Below are positions 1 to 8,504 of a stretch of DNA of 64,000 nucleotides, piece after piece. The stretch covers positions 4,093,001-4,157,000 of the forward strand of contig NZ_FMHW01000002.1 in the NCBI RefSeq assembly GCF_900090325.1. Reading direction: 5' to 3'. How positions within the stretch are numbered: the stretch's first letter is position 1; every line of letters begins with the position of its first letter. A program made the translations under genes and the position numbers. Origin of the DNA: Micromonospora pallida. GTDB taxonomy: Bacteria; Actinomycetota; Actinomycetes; Mycobacteriales; Micromonosporaceae. Under the pieces are notes generated by a model, which saw only the letters and a list, made by a program, of their open reading frames with translations, made no database searches and had not been told where the DNA came from.

Positions 1-1
1 C

Positions 2-541
2 CTGCTGGTGCTGGGCAGTCGGGGACACGGCGGCTTCACCGGCCTGCTGGCCGGCTCGACCGCCGTGTCGGTCAGCACCCACGCGCACTGCCCGGTCGTG
101 GTGGTCCGCCGGGACACCTCGGCCGCCACCGGAAGACGGGTCGTGGTCGGGGTGGACGGCTCGGAGTGCTCGCTGATCGCGCTCGGGTACGCCGTGGAAC
201 GGGCCGAGCAGCGGGCCGTACCGCTGCACGTGGTGCGGGCCTGGGCGGCGGCGCAGTGGCGGGCCCAGGGTTTCGACCCGAACGAGGCCCAGGCGGCCGA
301 ACAGACCAACCTGGAGGAGTCGCTGCGGCAGTGGCGGGAAAGCTTCCCGAACGTCCCGGTGACCACCGAGGTGATTCCCGGCAACGCCGCCTCCGCGCTG
401 GTGGAGGCGAGCCGGGACGCGCAGCTCGTGGTGGTCGGCACCCGGGGGCGGGGCGGCCTGCGCGGCGCGCTGCTCGGCTCGGTCAGCCAGCAGGTGCTGC
501 ACCACGCGCACTGCCCGGTGGCGGTGGTCCGGGAACGGTGA
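2..541 (+). CDS. Universal stress protein, tandem UspA domains (5' end outside window)
   Basis: This is the C-terminal part of a two-domain Usp protein; the reading frame is already open at base 2, so the N-terminus lies upstream of the window. The end of domain 1 shows the nucleotide-binding signature G-x2-G-x9-G-S/T (GSRGHGGFTGLLAGST). Domain 2 is complete, from VVVGVDGSE to VVGTRGRGGLRGALLGS and a closing HCPVAVVR strand. Proteins of this family are cytoplasmic, often bind ATP, and are induced by stress or dormancy in actinomycetes. The gene is convergent with the DUF6875 gene across about 260 bases in which I see no gene. Confidence 0.93.
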   Translation: MLVLGSRGHGGFTGLLAGSTAVSVSTHAHCPVVVVRRDTSAATGRRVVVGVDGSECSLIALGYAVERAEQRAVPLHVVRAWAAAQWRAQGFDPNEAQAAEQTNLEESLRQWRESFPNVPVTTEVIPGNAASALVEASRDAQLVVVGTRGRGGLRGALLGSVSQQVLHHAHCPVAVVRER

Positions 542-802
542 CCGCCCCGGTGTCGTCCCGCACGGCACCGCCGTGCGCTGAAGCGTCCCGCTGGGCGACT
601 GACGCCGGTCCGCCGGCCGCAACGGCGAACGGGATTCGTGTGCGGTTGCGGTGGACTGGACTCGGCGTGTCGGGTAGCTGAGCTGCCAACGATCACGGAG
701 AGCCACCCGGCGGACCGCGTCCACCGTCGGGCAGGAACCCGCCCCCGGGGCCGAAGGTCCCGAACTCGTGCTCCCGGCGGCGGGCACCTGGCCCCGGGGC
801 GG

Positions 803-1441
803 TCAGCCGGGCACCACCCGGTGACTCAGCAGGCTACGGACCCGGGCCGGCAGGTGCCCGGCGAACCGGTTCGCCCAGGCGTCGAAATGCCGCGCCGACC
901 CGGTCAGGAAGGGCAGGTCGAACACGAGCATCCGGCGTACGGCCAGCAACGGCACCGGCGACCGCAGGGGCCGGAAGTCCTCGTTCCACAGCCCGGGGTT
1001 GGCGCAGTGCGGATGGAACTGCCCGACCATCAGTCCCTCGGTGACGAACTCGTCCTTCACCCGGGCCTGGAGGGCGTCCAGCGGCCCGGGGTCGGTCCGG
1101 TCGACGTCCGGCAGGACGAGCAGGTAGGTCAACAGCTCGGCCTCGTCGTCCGGCAGCGTCGCCACGGTCCGTTGGTACTGGTCGCGTAACGCGCCGACCG
1201 CCGCGCTGATCCGCGCCACGTCGGTCACCCCGGGCAGCTCCACCAGGTACAGCAGGTCCCGGCGCAGCGACGGAGCGGTGTACGGACAGACCGAACCGGT
1301 ACGCCCCAACTCCGGATGGGGCGCGAGAAGATAGCGGACACACCAGTCGAGCACGGTGCGCAGTGTCCCGCCGGCCGGGTCGGCCCCCACCTCGGTGGCC
1401 GGCCGGAGAGCCAACGGTGGGCTCGGGTCAGTGCCGGGCAT
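803..1441 (-). CDS. DUF6875 domain protein
   Basis: A protein of about 212 residues that I assign to the DUF6875 family by the segment HPELGRTGSVCPYT near residue 40 and the later segment GQFHPHCANPGLWNEDFRP. No signal peptide or membrane segment is seen. The function of this family is not known to me; it turns up beside small-molecule tailoring enzymes in actinomycetes. I place the start at the ATG at 1441, which overlaps the end of the upstream GNAT gene by 14 bases, so the two are probably translationally coupled. It is the last gene of the multicopper oxidase, decarboxylase, GNAT, DUF6875 operon, which suggests a role in making or modifying the same product. Confidence 0.7.
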   Translation of the reverse strand: MPGTDPSPPLALRPATEVGADPAGGTLRTVLDWCVRYLLAPHPELGRTGSVCPYTAPSLRRDLLYLVELPGVTDVARISAAVGALRDQYQRTVATLPDDEAELLTYLLVLPDVDRTDPGPLDALQARVKDEFVTEGLMVGQFHPHCANPGLWNEDFRPLRSPVPLLAVRRMLVFDLPFLTGSARHFDAWANRFAGHLPARVRSLLSHRVVPG

Positions 1442-2051
1442 GCGGCACCCGCCACATCGGTTGCAGGGTCGGCCCGTCGGGCAGCCGGATCGCCGAGCCA
1501 CGGGGGTGGAACCCGTACCGGTGGCCCAGCGCCCGCCCACTCGCGGAGCTGGTCTCGGCGTACACCGGCAGCCCCTGGTCGTCGCAGTGCCGCAGGAAAC
1601 CCTCCAGCAGCAATGCACCCCACCCGGACCGCTGCCGGTCCGGTGCCACGCCGGCGAACGCGACGTGGTGGTGCGGGACCGCCGGCTGGTGCGCGTCGAG
1701 CAGTCCCAGCACGGTGCGCAGGGCCTCGCGGTCCTCGCCGGCCACGGCGTCCAGCCGCTCGGCGTACCCGGCCGGCTCCGGGGTGTCGGAGTCGGTGGTG
1801 AGCAGCACGGCCCCGAGATCGTTGGTGGTCCAGACCCCGTCCCCGCCCAGACTCAGGTCGTAGAGGGCCCGGAAGAAGCCGGGCAGCGCGGCCCGCCGGC
1901 GCCGCGCGTCCGGGAAGATCCACACGGCGACCGGGTCCTCCTGGAACGCCGAGGCGAGCAGCGACACCAGCGGTTCCGCGTCGGCCGCGGTGCCCCGCCG
2001 GACGACCTGGTCCGCCCCGGTGGGCTCGGCGACGCGAGCGGCGGGTTTCAC
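1428..2051 (-). CDS. GNAT family N-acetyltransferase
   Basis: A 207-residue acetyltransferase. The acetyl-CoA binding region is visible as VAFAGVAPDRQRSGWGALLL (motif A, with Q/R-x-x-G-x-G/A), followed by a C-terminal GHRYGFHPRG strand typical of GNAT proteins. The start is the GTG at 2051: it overlaps the TGA of the decarboxylase gene by 4 bases and has a GGGAGA ribosome-binding site. It is the third gene of the operon. A plausible substrate is the amine released by the upstream decarboxylase, but nothing in the sequence proves this. Confidence 0.85.
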   Translation of the reverse strand: MKPAARVAEPTGADQVVRRGTAADAEPLVSLLASAFQEDPVAVWIFPDARRRRAALPGFFRALYDLSLGGDGVWTTNDLGAVLLTTDSDTPEPAGYAERLDAVAGEDREALRTVLGLLDAHQPAVPHHHVAFAGVAPDRQRSGWGALLLEGFLRHCDDQGLPVYAETSSASGRALGHRYGFHPRGSAIRLPDGPTLQPMWRVPHARH

Positions 2052-3409
2052 CGGTGGTCTCCCTTCGCGGCGAGTTCCTCGATCCGGCTGTGTAGCGCGT
2101 CCACGTGGGCCTCCGCCTCCGGTTTCATCACCACGCTGCGTAGCACCTGGGCGTGCCCGGCGTCCCGGACCAGGTCCGGGTGCCGCCGACCGAAGGCCTC
2201 CGCGTCGACCCGCAGCGTGCTCAGGTAGACCGGATCCACCGGGTCGTGCATGCCCTCGTGCAGCACCCGCCGGCTGGCCTCGTCCACCTCCGCCAGCGTC
2301 GGCCGGCGTGGGTAGTAGGTGACGATGTCCAGGTCGGGCTCCTGGTACAGGTCCAGGTACGGCGAGTCGGCCAGCAGTCGCGCCCAGCGCCGGGCGGTCC
2401 GCCGGGGCACCGCCAGGACCTGACCGAGCCCCTCCGGGGTGGGCGGCAGCAGCCGGAACGTCAGCCACAGCGCGGCGGCCGCCGCGCCGGCCCGGGAACA
2501 CTCCAGGCTGATCTCCCCCAGGTGCAGGTCGCTCGGGGTGAAGTAGGTGTACGGGGAGTCGTGCAGGTAGTACCGGGCGACCGCCGGATCGGCGAAGAGC
2601 ACCGCCCCGCACCCGTACGGCTGCAGGCCGTGCTTGTGTGGGTCGACCACCACCGAGTCGCAGTGCCGGATCGCCGCCCACGGCTCCGGTCGGACCGCCC
2701 CGCTGCCCGCGAGCAGCGTGAAGAACCCCCCGTACGCCGCGTCGACGTGCAGCCGGACGTCGTGACGTTCCTTGAGGCGTACCACGTCGTCGATCGGGTC
2801 GACGGTGCCGGTGCCGGTCGTCCCGGCGGTGAGCACGACGGTGCCGACCCGCCCGGTACGCAGCAGTTCCTCCAGCGCGTCCAGGTCGATCCGGCCGTGG
2901 TCGTCGACCCGCACCGGGTACGCCTCGACGCCGAGCAGCCGACACATCCGGGCATGCGTGAAGTGGCTGTCGACGCTGAACGCGATCCCCAGGCCGGGAC
3001 GGGCCTGCCGGGCCACCCAGAGCGCTTCCAGGTTGGCCACGGTACCGCTGGTGGTGAGGTGACCCAGCGCGTCCGGCAGGCCGAACATCCCGGCGAGCTG
3101 GGTGACCACCTCCCGTTCCATGTCGGTGGTGGCCGGCCCGCCCTCCCGGGCGTGGTTGTTCGGGTTGAGCAGCATCGCGGCCAGGTAGCCGACCACCGCG
3201 GCAGGATGCGGCGGCCGGACCATCTGACCGGCGTACCGGGGGTGGAAGAACGGATAGTTGTCCCGCAGCCTGCGGGTGAACTCGTCGAAGGCCGCCCCGA
3301 ACGTGGAATCGTCGATCACCTGGGACGGGTGTGGGGCGACGGAACCGAATTCCGCCGCCCACCCGTCGACCGCGTCGACCGCGCGGGCGAGCCAGTGTTT
3401 GAGGTCCAT
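2048..3409 (-). CDS. PLP-dependent group II decarboxylase (aromatic amino acid / glutamate type)
   Basis: A 453-residue fold-type I PLP enzyme of the DDC/GAD/TyrDC family. The cofactor lysine lies in DPHKHGLQPYGCG (about residue 257). The PLP aspartate is in LHVDAAYGGFF, and the phosphate-binding TSGTVANLEAL segment is present. These enzymes remove the carboxylate of L-amino acids to give amines. I chose the ATG at 3409, which shares one base with the TGA of the multicopper oxidase gene (TGATG), over an ATG 156 bases upstream that would lie inside that gene. The substrate cannot be read from sequence alone. Its partners, an exported copper oxidase and a GNAT, suggest amine oxidation or acylation. 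Confidence 0.88.
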   Translation of the reverse strand: MDLKHWLARAVDAVDGWAAEFGSVAPHPSQVIDDSTFGAAFDEFTRRLRDNYPFFHPRYAGQMVRPPHPAAVVGYLAAMLLNPNNHAREGGPATTDMEREVVTQLAGMFGLPDALGHLTTSGTVANLEALWVARQARPGLGIAFSVDSHFTHARMCRLLGVEAYPVRVDDHGRIDLDALEELLRTGRVGTVVLTAGTTGTGTVDPIDDVVRLKERHDVRLHVDAAYGGFFTLLAGSGAVRPEPWAAIRHCDSVVVDPHKHGLQPYGCGAVLFADPAVARYYLHDSPYTYFTPSDLHLGEISLECSRAGAAAAALWLTFRLLPPTPEGLGQVLAVPRRTARRWARLLADSPYLDLYQEPDLDIVTYYPRRPTLAEVDEASRRVLHEGMHDPVDPVYLSTLRVDAEAFGRRHPDLVRDAGHAQVLRSVVMKPEAEAHVDALHSRIEELAAKGDHR

Positions 3410-4893
3410 CACCTGGTTTGGTTCACGACCTCGAACTGCGCCATCATCCCGAACGACGAATGCTCCGGGAAATGGCAGTGGAACGCGTACTTGCCGGTGA
3501 ACCCGGCGAAGGTGGCCTGCACCCGTACGGTCGAGCCCGGTGGGATGTGCACGGTGTCCTTCCACCCCGCCTCGCCGGGCGTCGGCGGCACACCGTCCCG
3601 GTCCAGCAGCCGGAACTGCACCAGGTGCAGGTGGAAGTTGTGGTCGATGCCGAACGCGGTGTCCCGGTTGGTGACCCGCCAGATCTCCGTGGTGCCGTTG
3701 ACCACCTGGGCGTCCACCCGGGTCGCGTCGTAGGTCTTGCCGTTGATGGTGAAGGCGAGCTTGCTCGGGTCGAAGCTGAGCGCGACGTCCCGGGTGACCG
3801 TCGGGGTGGGCAGCGCCGGCAGCGGGATCAGCTGGTCCGGGACCCGGCTGTCGTCCGTCGCCGTGCTGGTGACGTCGAAGCCGATCACCGGCCCGGAGGT
3901 GTTCTCCAGCACCACCCGGGTGCCGACCGGCTGGGTGCCGAAGTCGATGACCACCTCGACCCGCTCGCCCGGGGTCAGCTTCACCTCGGAGACCGGCACC
4001 GGGGCCGGCAGCAGCCCGCCGTCGCTACCGATCTGGATCATCTGGCCCCGGTCGAGCCGCAGCCGGAAGATGCGGTGCAGCGAGGCGTTGAGCAGCCGGA
4101 ACCGGTATCGCCGGGCGGCCACCCGCAGGTACGGCTGCGGCTTGCCGTTGGCCAGGATGGTCGGCCGGTTCTCACCGTCGGTCGGGTCGAAGACGAGCGA
4201 GCCGTCCGCGCCGATCAGCGCGTCCCGCAGCAGGATCGGGATGTCGTACTGGCCCGACGGCAGCCGCAGCGCCTTCTCCGCGTCGTCCTCGATGAGGTAG
4301 AAACCGTGCAGCCCCCGGTAGATGTGCTCGGCCTCGGCGTGGTGGCTGTGGTCGTGGTACCAGAGCGTGGCGGCGTGCTGGAGGTTCGGGTACGCGTAGG
4401 TGCGGGTGACGCCCGGCGCGATGGAGTCCATCGGGTGCCCGTCGTGGGCGGCCGGGGTGAAGCCGCCGTGCAGGTGCACGTTGGTCGGCTTGGTGAGCTG
4501 GTTGGTCACCTGGAGTGCCACCGAGCGGCCCTTTCGGGCCTTGATGGTGGGCCCGACGAACTGGCCGTTGTAGCCCACGACCGGCGTGGCGAGCCCCGGC
4601 AGGATCTCGACGGTGGCCGCCCGTACCGGAATCTGGTACAGGTCCGAGGTGGCGCCCACGTAGGTCGGACGCAGCACCGGGGGAACCGGCATGGCGACGC
4701 TGAACGGCTCGACCGGCGGGGCGGGGGTGACCGCCTGGGCGTCCGTGCCGCCGCTGCCCGAGTCCCCGTGCGCGTGGTGTTCGGCGGCCCGATCGTCACC
4801 CCTGAGGGCGGCGCTGACCGACACCGCGGACGACAGTGCCGCCGCACCGCCGACCGCGAGCCCGCCCAGGGTGAGCATCCGTCGTCTGTCCAC
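3409..4893 (-). CDS. Multicopper oxidase, probably Tat-exported
   Basis: A 494-residue laccase-like oxidase of the CotA / bilirubin oxidase / phenoxazinone synthase group. All four copper-binding stretches are intact: HLHGG (near residue 140), WYHDHSHH (176), HNFHLHLVQF (417) and HCHFPEHSSFGMM (471), the last giving the type 1 Cys and an axial Met. The N-terminus (DRRRMLTLGGLAVGGAAAL) looks like a twin-arginine signal, so the enzyme probably acts outside the membrane. The GTG start at 4893 follows a GAAGGAGAG ribosome-binding site. It leads the four-gene operon. Substrates in this family are phenols, amines or metal ions. Confidence 0.92.
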   Translation of the reverse strand: MDRRRMLTLGGLAVGGAAALSSAVSVSAALRGDDRAAEHHAHGDSGSGGTDAQAVTPAPPVEPFSVAMPVPPVLRPTYVGATSDLYQIPVRAATVEILPGLATPVVGYNGQFVGPTIKARKGRSVALQVTNQLTKPTNVHLHGGFTPAAHDGHPMDSIAPGVTRTYAYPNLQHAATLWYHDHSHHAEAEHIYRGLHGFYLIEDDAEKALRLPSGQYDIPILLRDALIGADGSLVFDPTDGENRPTILANGKPQPYLRVAARRYRFRLLNASLHRIFRLRLDRGQMIQIGSDGGLLPAPVPVSEVKLTPGERVEVVIDFGTQPVGTRVVLENTSGPVIGFDVTSTATDDSRVPDQLIPLPALPTPTVTRDVALSFDPSKLAFTINGKTYDATRVDAQVVNGTTEIWRVTNRDTAFGIDHNFHLHLVQFRLLDRDGVPPTPGEAGWKDTVHIPPGSTVRVQATFAGFTGKYAFHCHFPEHSSFGMMAQFEVVNQTR

Positions 4894-5163
4894 TCTCCAC
4901 TCTCCTTCGCCAGCGGTCGACCCCGATGACGTCGCGTCGTCCCACCCTGGACGACGTCAGAAAAGACGTCGGCGCTGGGCGGTGGCGAATTCGCGCGGGT
5001 CGGCGTGGGTCGTTTTTCCGCACCGCACCGGCCGGAACGACAGCCCCCCGGTCGACAGCGTCGGTGCCGCCCGGAAGTCAACCGGAATGAACTCGAGAAT
5101 GGCTGGATAAAGATAGTGTCAGCCATTGACACAGGTCGCTAGCAGGAAATTTCCGGAAACAAC
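4894..5163. other. Intergenic region upstream of the oxidase operon
   Basis: No gene is supported here. The stretch is more AT-rich than its neighbours and carries two operator-like palindromes: the GACGTC repeat at 4952 and GTGTCA-N5-TGACAC at 5118-5134. The promoter of the minus-strand operon is expected in it, but I cannot place -35 and -10 boxes with confidence. Confidence 0.5.
4952..4971. promoter_or_regulatory. Inverted repeat upstream of the multicopper oxidase operon
   Basis: CGACGTC-N6-GACGTCG is a perfect 7-bp inverted repeat about 60 bases before the multicopper oxidase start. It sits where an operator for that operon would be expected. The binding protein is unknown. Confidence 0.4.
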
Positions 5164-5197
5164 TTGGCCCGTCATCGCTAATTGGATGACGGGCCAA
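5164..5197 (-). terminator. Terminator of the tRNA Gly-Val transcript
   Basis: Perfect 13-bp stem TTGGCCCGTCATC / GATGACGGGCCAA with an 8-base loop, 24 bases downstream of the tRNA-Val on the minus strand and followed by T-rich sequence (GTTGTTT) in that direction. Confidence 0.8.
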
Positions 5198-5221
5198 TAT
5201 TTGCCTCAGCAGAATTATCGG

Positions 5222-5293
5222 TGGGCGATACTGGGTTTGAACCAGTGACCTCTTCCGTGTCAAGGAAGCGCGCTCCCACTGCGCCAATCGCCC
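5222..5293 (-). tRNA. tRNA-Val(GAC), first copy
   Basis: A 72-base cloverleaf without encoded CCA. The acceptor stem GGGCGAT pairs with ATCGCCC, the T-arm is CTGGTTCAAACCCAG, and the anticodon arm CTTCC-TTGACAC-GGAAG gives anticodon GAC. The mature sequence is identical to the tRNA-Val at 8179-8250. It is co-transcribed with the tRNA-Gly at 5314. Confidence 0.95.
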
Positions 5294-5313
5294 CTGCCCT
5301 CAGGCGGGCTGCG

Positions 5314-5386
5314 AGCGGACGACGGGATTCGAACCCGCGACCCTCACCTTGGCAAGGTGATGCGCTACCAGCTGCGCTACGTCCGC
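5314..5386 (-). tRNA. tRNA-Gly(GCC), first copy
   Basis: A 73-base cloverleaf. The acceptor stem GCGGACG pairs with CGTCCGC, the T-arm is GCGGGTTCGAATCCCGT, and the anticodon loop TTGCCAA gives anticodon GCC. It matches the tRNA-Gly at 8370-8442. A TAGAGT -10-like box lies upstream on the minus strand at 5423-5418, as in the second array. Confidence 0.95.
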
Positions 5387-5479
5387 ATGTCCCCGGAGTG
5401 CCCCGGCGACGGGATGAACTCTACCCGAACGCAAGATCAGCCCGACACCGGGTATCCCCGCCCCCGGAGGCACCTGGGC

Positions 5480-7582
5480 TCACCCCTGCCCCCACCCCTG
5501 CCCCCACCCCGGTCCCTGCGGCGGTTCCGGCTGCTGCCGCTGGCGGGGTGGCTGCGGCGGAGCCTGCTGTTGCTGCTGCTGCCGCTGCACGGGCTGCTGG
5601 GCGGGATGCGGCACCGGCTGCTGGCCGGGGTGCGGCGCCGGGTTGCCAGCGCCCCAGTCCGGCAGGACGCCGGCGGCGGCCTGCTCCGGCGAGGTCGGCT
5701 GCGCGATGATCGGTGACGGCTGGGAGAGCGTGACCTGACCCGGTATCCCGGAGACCGGGTGCGCGGCCTCCCCCGCGGGCGGCAGCGGCAACGCCGGCAA
5801 CGGGTCCATCGTCATCCGGGGCAGCGTGACGATCTCCGGGTTGCACTCCACCGCCTGCACCACCGAGCCACGTCCCTCCCCCTTCACCAGGAGCAGGGCG
5901 TAGTCCGGCAGGTCCTGCAACACCCGGGGCTCGACGGCGTACTCGTACACCCGCTGCGCGGCGGCGGCGTCGCTCCAGTTCGTCCCGCTGGCCACCGACT
6001 GCGTCTGGTTCCAGGTGCGGCTCCGGCTCCAGTTGCGGCTCCGCTGCTTGATCAGCGACTTCCCCTCGCCACGGGAACCCTCGCTGCCGCCCTCGGTCTC
6101 CGAGCCACCCTCGGAGTTGGCCAGGGTGTGGGTCTGGTCCCCGCCCAACGTCCGGGTCAGCCCGCTGAGCACGAACCGGTGCTGCCGGCCGATGAACTCC
6201 GCCGCCTGCTGCGCCTCCCGGTGGTTGCCCAACCGCATGAACGCCACCTCGCCGCCACCGAGCGCGTGCAACGACTGCTCGCGCAGGTGCGCGAAGAAGA
6301 GCACCAGCCGGATCCCGCGCCGCTCGCAGAGCGTGCCGAGCCGCTCGAGCTGCCGGTGGTGCAGATCGTCGGCGCCGACCAGCACGATCGACCCGCCGCT
6401 GATCGCCTCCCGGCTCACCCGCCGGATCAACCACTGCACCAGCAGGTCCTTCAGCAACTCGTGCTGGGCGCTGCGGCCGTCCCGGTCAGCGACCAGGCAG
6501 GTCAGCTCGGCCGAGGGCGGCCCCCCGGACGCCTGCCCGAGCGCCGTCAGCGGACGCAGGAAGCTCTCCAACCGGCGCACGTGCTGGTGGGCCTGCCGGC
6601 GGGCCTCCTCCGGCATCAGCCCGGCCACCAGCGCGCACTCGATCTCGCTGAGGGCCGGCTGACCCGGCCGGTCGGTCAGCACCCGCAGCCCGGCGACCAG
6701 CCGCGCGATGCTCACGTCCTCCCCCAGCACCTCACAGAGCTCGCCCAGCAGCATCGTGTCCCGGTGCCGGTCCGCGCGGTCGCCACCGGTGCCCTCGCCG
6801 TACATCGACTCGACCAGCAGGTCGACCAGTTCCCGGGCGGAGAGGCCGGCGAGCAGGTCCAGATCGCGCAGGCCGGACGGGAACCCGGTGACCCGCACCG
6901 ACCGTCCGGTCTGCTCGGCCAGGGTCATCAGCTCGCCACAGAGCGCCTCACCGGTGAAGTCCACCAGGGTCATCGGCCCCCGCGTGCTCAGCAACGAGCC
7001 GCCGAAGACGGTCAGCAGCGCCTCCCAGCCGTAACTGGTGCCGCCGACAACGTCGATCCGGCGGGTACCCGGCGACGGGGTGGCCGCACCCCACTCGTAC
7101 ATCTGCTCCAGCGCCTGCTGCTGCTGGTGCTCGAAGCCGGCGCGACGCGCGTCCCACCCCGCCCGGGCCTGCTCGTACGCCGTGCGGACCTGCCCCTGCG
7201 CGGTGGCCAGGTCCCGCTCCGCCTGGCGTTTGAGCAGCCAGACGAGCACCGCGCCACCGATCCCGCCGAACGCGGAGAGGATCATCAGGAACATCACGAA
7301 CGCGCCGACCGGCTCGGCGATCGCGGTGCCGAACCGCTGGCAGCAGCCGAGCAGCACCGCCAGTCCGAGACCGACCCCCAGCGCCACCCCCATCCGGCGC
7401 ATCGCCCGCTGCCCGGCGGTGGTGGCCCGGGTGACCAACTCCGGTGGGACGACTCCCGGCACCGGCGGTGGCTCCGGGAACCGTCGCCGGTAGAGGCTGG
7501 GGTCCTGGTAGATCCAGCCGAACCGCTCGCCGGGCACGGCGAGCCGGGGCAACGGGTTGTCTCGGTGCGCGATCTCGGTCAT
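5480..7582 (-). CDS. Large membrane protein of unknown function, Micromonosporaceae-type
   Basis: A protein of about 700 residues that I cannot place in a named family. Two adjacent transmembrane helices (roughly residues 65-87 and 94-116) are followed by a coiled-coil-like segment (KRQAERDLATAQGQVRTAYEQ). A long cytoplasmic domain carries Rossmann-like strands (SIVLVGADDLHH, IRLVLFFAHL) but no clear P-loop. The last 100 residues are rich in Pro and Gln. The domain layout recalls DNA-translocation or T4SS-associated ATPases, but the Walker A motif is missing, so I do not call it one. I prefer the ATG at 7582; a GTG at 7612 is possible. The gene stands alone between the two tRNA arrays. Confidence 0.75.
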   Translation of the reverse strand: MTEIAHRDNPLPRLAVPGERFGWIYQDPSLYRRRFPEPPPVPGVVPPELVTRATTAGQRAMRRMGVALGVGLGLAVLLGCCQRFGTAIAEPVGAFVMFLMILSAFGGIGGAVLVWLLKRQAERDLATAQGQVRTAYEQARAGWDARRAGFEHQQQQALEQMYEWGAATPSPGTRRIDVVGGTSYGWEALLTVFGGSLLSTRGPMTLVDFTGEALCGELMTLAEQTGRSVRVTGFPSGLRDLDLLAGLSARELVDLLVESMYGEGTGGDRADRHRDTMLLGELCEVLGEDVSIARLVAGLRVLTDRPGQPALSEIECALVAGLMPEEARRQAHQHVRRLESFLRPLTALGQASGGPPSAELTCLVADRDGRSAQHELLKDLLVQWLIRRVSREAISGGSIVLVGADDLHHRQLERLGTLCERRGIRLVLFFAHLREQSLHALGGGEVAFMRLGNHREAQQAAEFIGRQHRFVLSGLTRTLGGDQTHTLANSEGGSETEGGSEGSRGEGKSLIKQRSRNWSRSRTWNQTQSVASGTNWSDAAAAQRVYEYAVEPRVLQDLPDYALLLVKGEGRGSVVQAVECNPEIVTLPRMTMDPLPALPLPPAGEAAHPVSGIPGQVTLSQPSPIIAQPTSPEQAAAGVLPDWGAGNPAPHPGQQPVPHPAQQPVQRQQQQQQAPPQPPRQRQQPEPPQGPGWGQGWGQG

Positions 7583-7733
7583 GGAGCAGGGAGCCGCCTT
7601 CCACAGTGGCACGGTCCACCATCGAATTCGCAGTTAACCAGGCACCTGCCGGATCGAGAAGACCACCGTCCGCTACCGCCGGGTACGCGGCCTAGAGTTG
7701 TCCGGTCCCCGTCACCGGTTGCGAGGAGCCGTC

Positions 7734-8111
7734 ATGGGTAGTGCCGTAGTGGCCGTCCTCCTGCTACTGGTGGCGGTCGGGGTCGCGACCGCCTTCTCCC
7801 GTTGGCGTCGGCGGAGCGGTTCGGAGTCGTCCCGGCCCGGTAAGGCCGACCCGCGACCGGGGCGGGACAACCCGTCCCTGCCGGAGCGGTGGCGGCTCCG
7901 GTCCGCCCGCTGGCTGCGCCGGCCCGGTGAGGCGCGCCGGCCGGTGGTGCCGGAGGAGGTCAGCCTCATCTGCATCGCGTGCCAGGGGCGGGGGTGGATC
8001 GACCGGCGGGAGCGGACCCTCACCTTCACCGGCAGCGGCTTCGCCGACGTGGAGAACCCGCCCACGATGTGCGAGACCTGCGCCGGCTCCGGTCGGGTCA
8101 CCCGACGCTGA
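7734..8111 (+). CDS. Small membrane protein with a DnaJ-like CxxCxGxG zinc finger
   Basis: A 125-residue protein. One N-terminal helix (about residues 3-20, AVVAVLLLLVAVGVATAF) anchors it. A basic linker follows, and then the C-terminal pair CIACQGRG and CETCAGSG, which is the CxxCxGxG pattern of the DnaJ zinc-binding region. With two rather than four repeats it may form one zinc centre. The ATG at 7734 is chosen for its AGGAG ribosome-binding site 6 bases upstream; an upstream start at 7698 lacks one. It is divergent from the large membrane protein gene and ends before a strong terminator. Partners are unknown. Confidence 0.72.
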   Translation: MGSAVVAVLLLLVAVGVATAFSRWRRRSGSESSRPGKADPRPGRDNPSLPERWRLRSARWLRRPGEARRPVVPEEVSLICIACQGRGWIDRRERTLTFTGSGFADVENPPTMCETCAGSGRVTRR

Positions 8112-8134
8112 CCGGCAGTTCAGTCGGGTACGCG

Positions 8135-8171
8135 AAAGAGCCCGTCACCGGTAACCGGTGACGGGCTCTTT
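8135..8171. terminator. Bidirectional intrinsic terminator
   Basis: Hairpin of AAAGAGCCCGTCACCGG with its exact complement, loop TAA, flanked by A and T runs so that it can work in both directions. It separates the plus-strand zinc-finger gene from the minus-strand tRNA Gly-Cys-Val transcript. Confidence 0.9.
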
Positions 8172-8178
8172 CCCCTGG

Positions 8179-8250
8179 TGGGCGATACTGGGTTTGAACC
8201 AGTGACCTCTTCCGTGTCAAGGAAGCGCGCTCCCACTGCGCCAATCGCCC
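8179..8250 (-). tRNA. tRNA-Val(GAC), second copy
   Basis: 72 bases, same sequence as the copy at 5222-5293, anticodon GAC. It is the last gene of the Gly-Cys-Val array, directly before the terminator at 8135-8171. Confidence 0.95.
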
Positions 8251-8263
8251 TCGTCTACTGCCG

Positions 8264-8334
8264 AGGTGGAGACGGGATTTGAACCCGTGTACACGGCTTT
8301 GCAGGCCGTTGCCTCGCCTCTCGGCCACTCCACC
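8264..8334 (-). tRNA. tRNA-Cys(GCA)
   Basis: 71-base cloverleaf. The acceptor stem GGTGGAG pairs with CTCCACC, the anticodon arm ACGGC-CTGCAAA-GCCGT gives GCA, and the T-arm is ACGGGTTCAAATCCCGT. It is the middle gene of the array. The 5.2-kb array lacks a counterpart, so this is the only Cys tRNA in the window. Confidence 0.95.
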
Positions 8335-8369
8335 GAGCTTGCCCCCGTATGCGTGGTGGCATCTCTCCG

Positions 8370-8442
8370 AGCGGACGACGGGATTCGAACCCGCGACCCT
8401 CACCTTGGCAAGGTGATGCGCTACCAGCTGCGCTACGTCCGC
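8370..8442 (-). tRNA. tRNA-Gly(GCC), second copy
   Basis: 73 bases, anticodon GCC, same sequence as the copy at 5314-5386. It is the first gene of the Gly-Cys-Val transcript. Confidence 0.95.
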
Positions 8443-8474
8443 GTGCCACCGGTGTTTCCCGGTGACGGATGAGA

Positions 8475-8504
8475 ACTCTAGCCGAGCCCGGGAACGCTTG
8501 CCAA
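8475..8504 (-). promoter_or_regulatory. Promoter of the tRNA Gly-Cys-Val array
   Basis: On the minus strand TTGGCA (8504-8499), an 18-base spacer and TAGAGT (8480-8475) form a good housekeeping sigma promoter. The predicted start is about 25 bases before tRNA-Gly. Confidence 0.7.

Noticed and set aside
5480..7582. Type IV secretion / conjugation ATPase
   Set aside because: The domain order is suggestive but no Walker A or Walker B motif can be found, and no other transfer genes are nearby.
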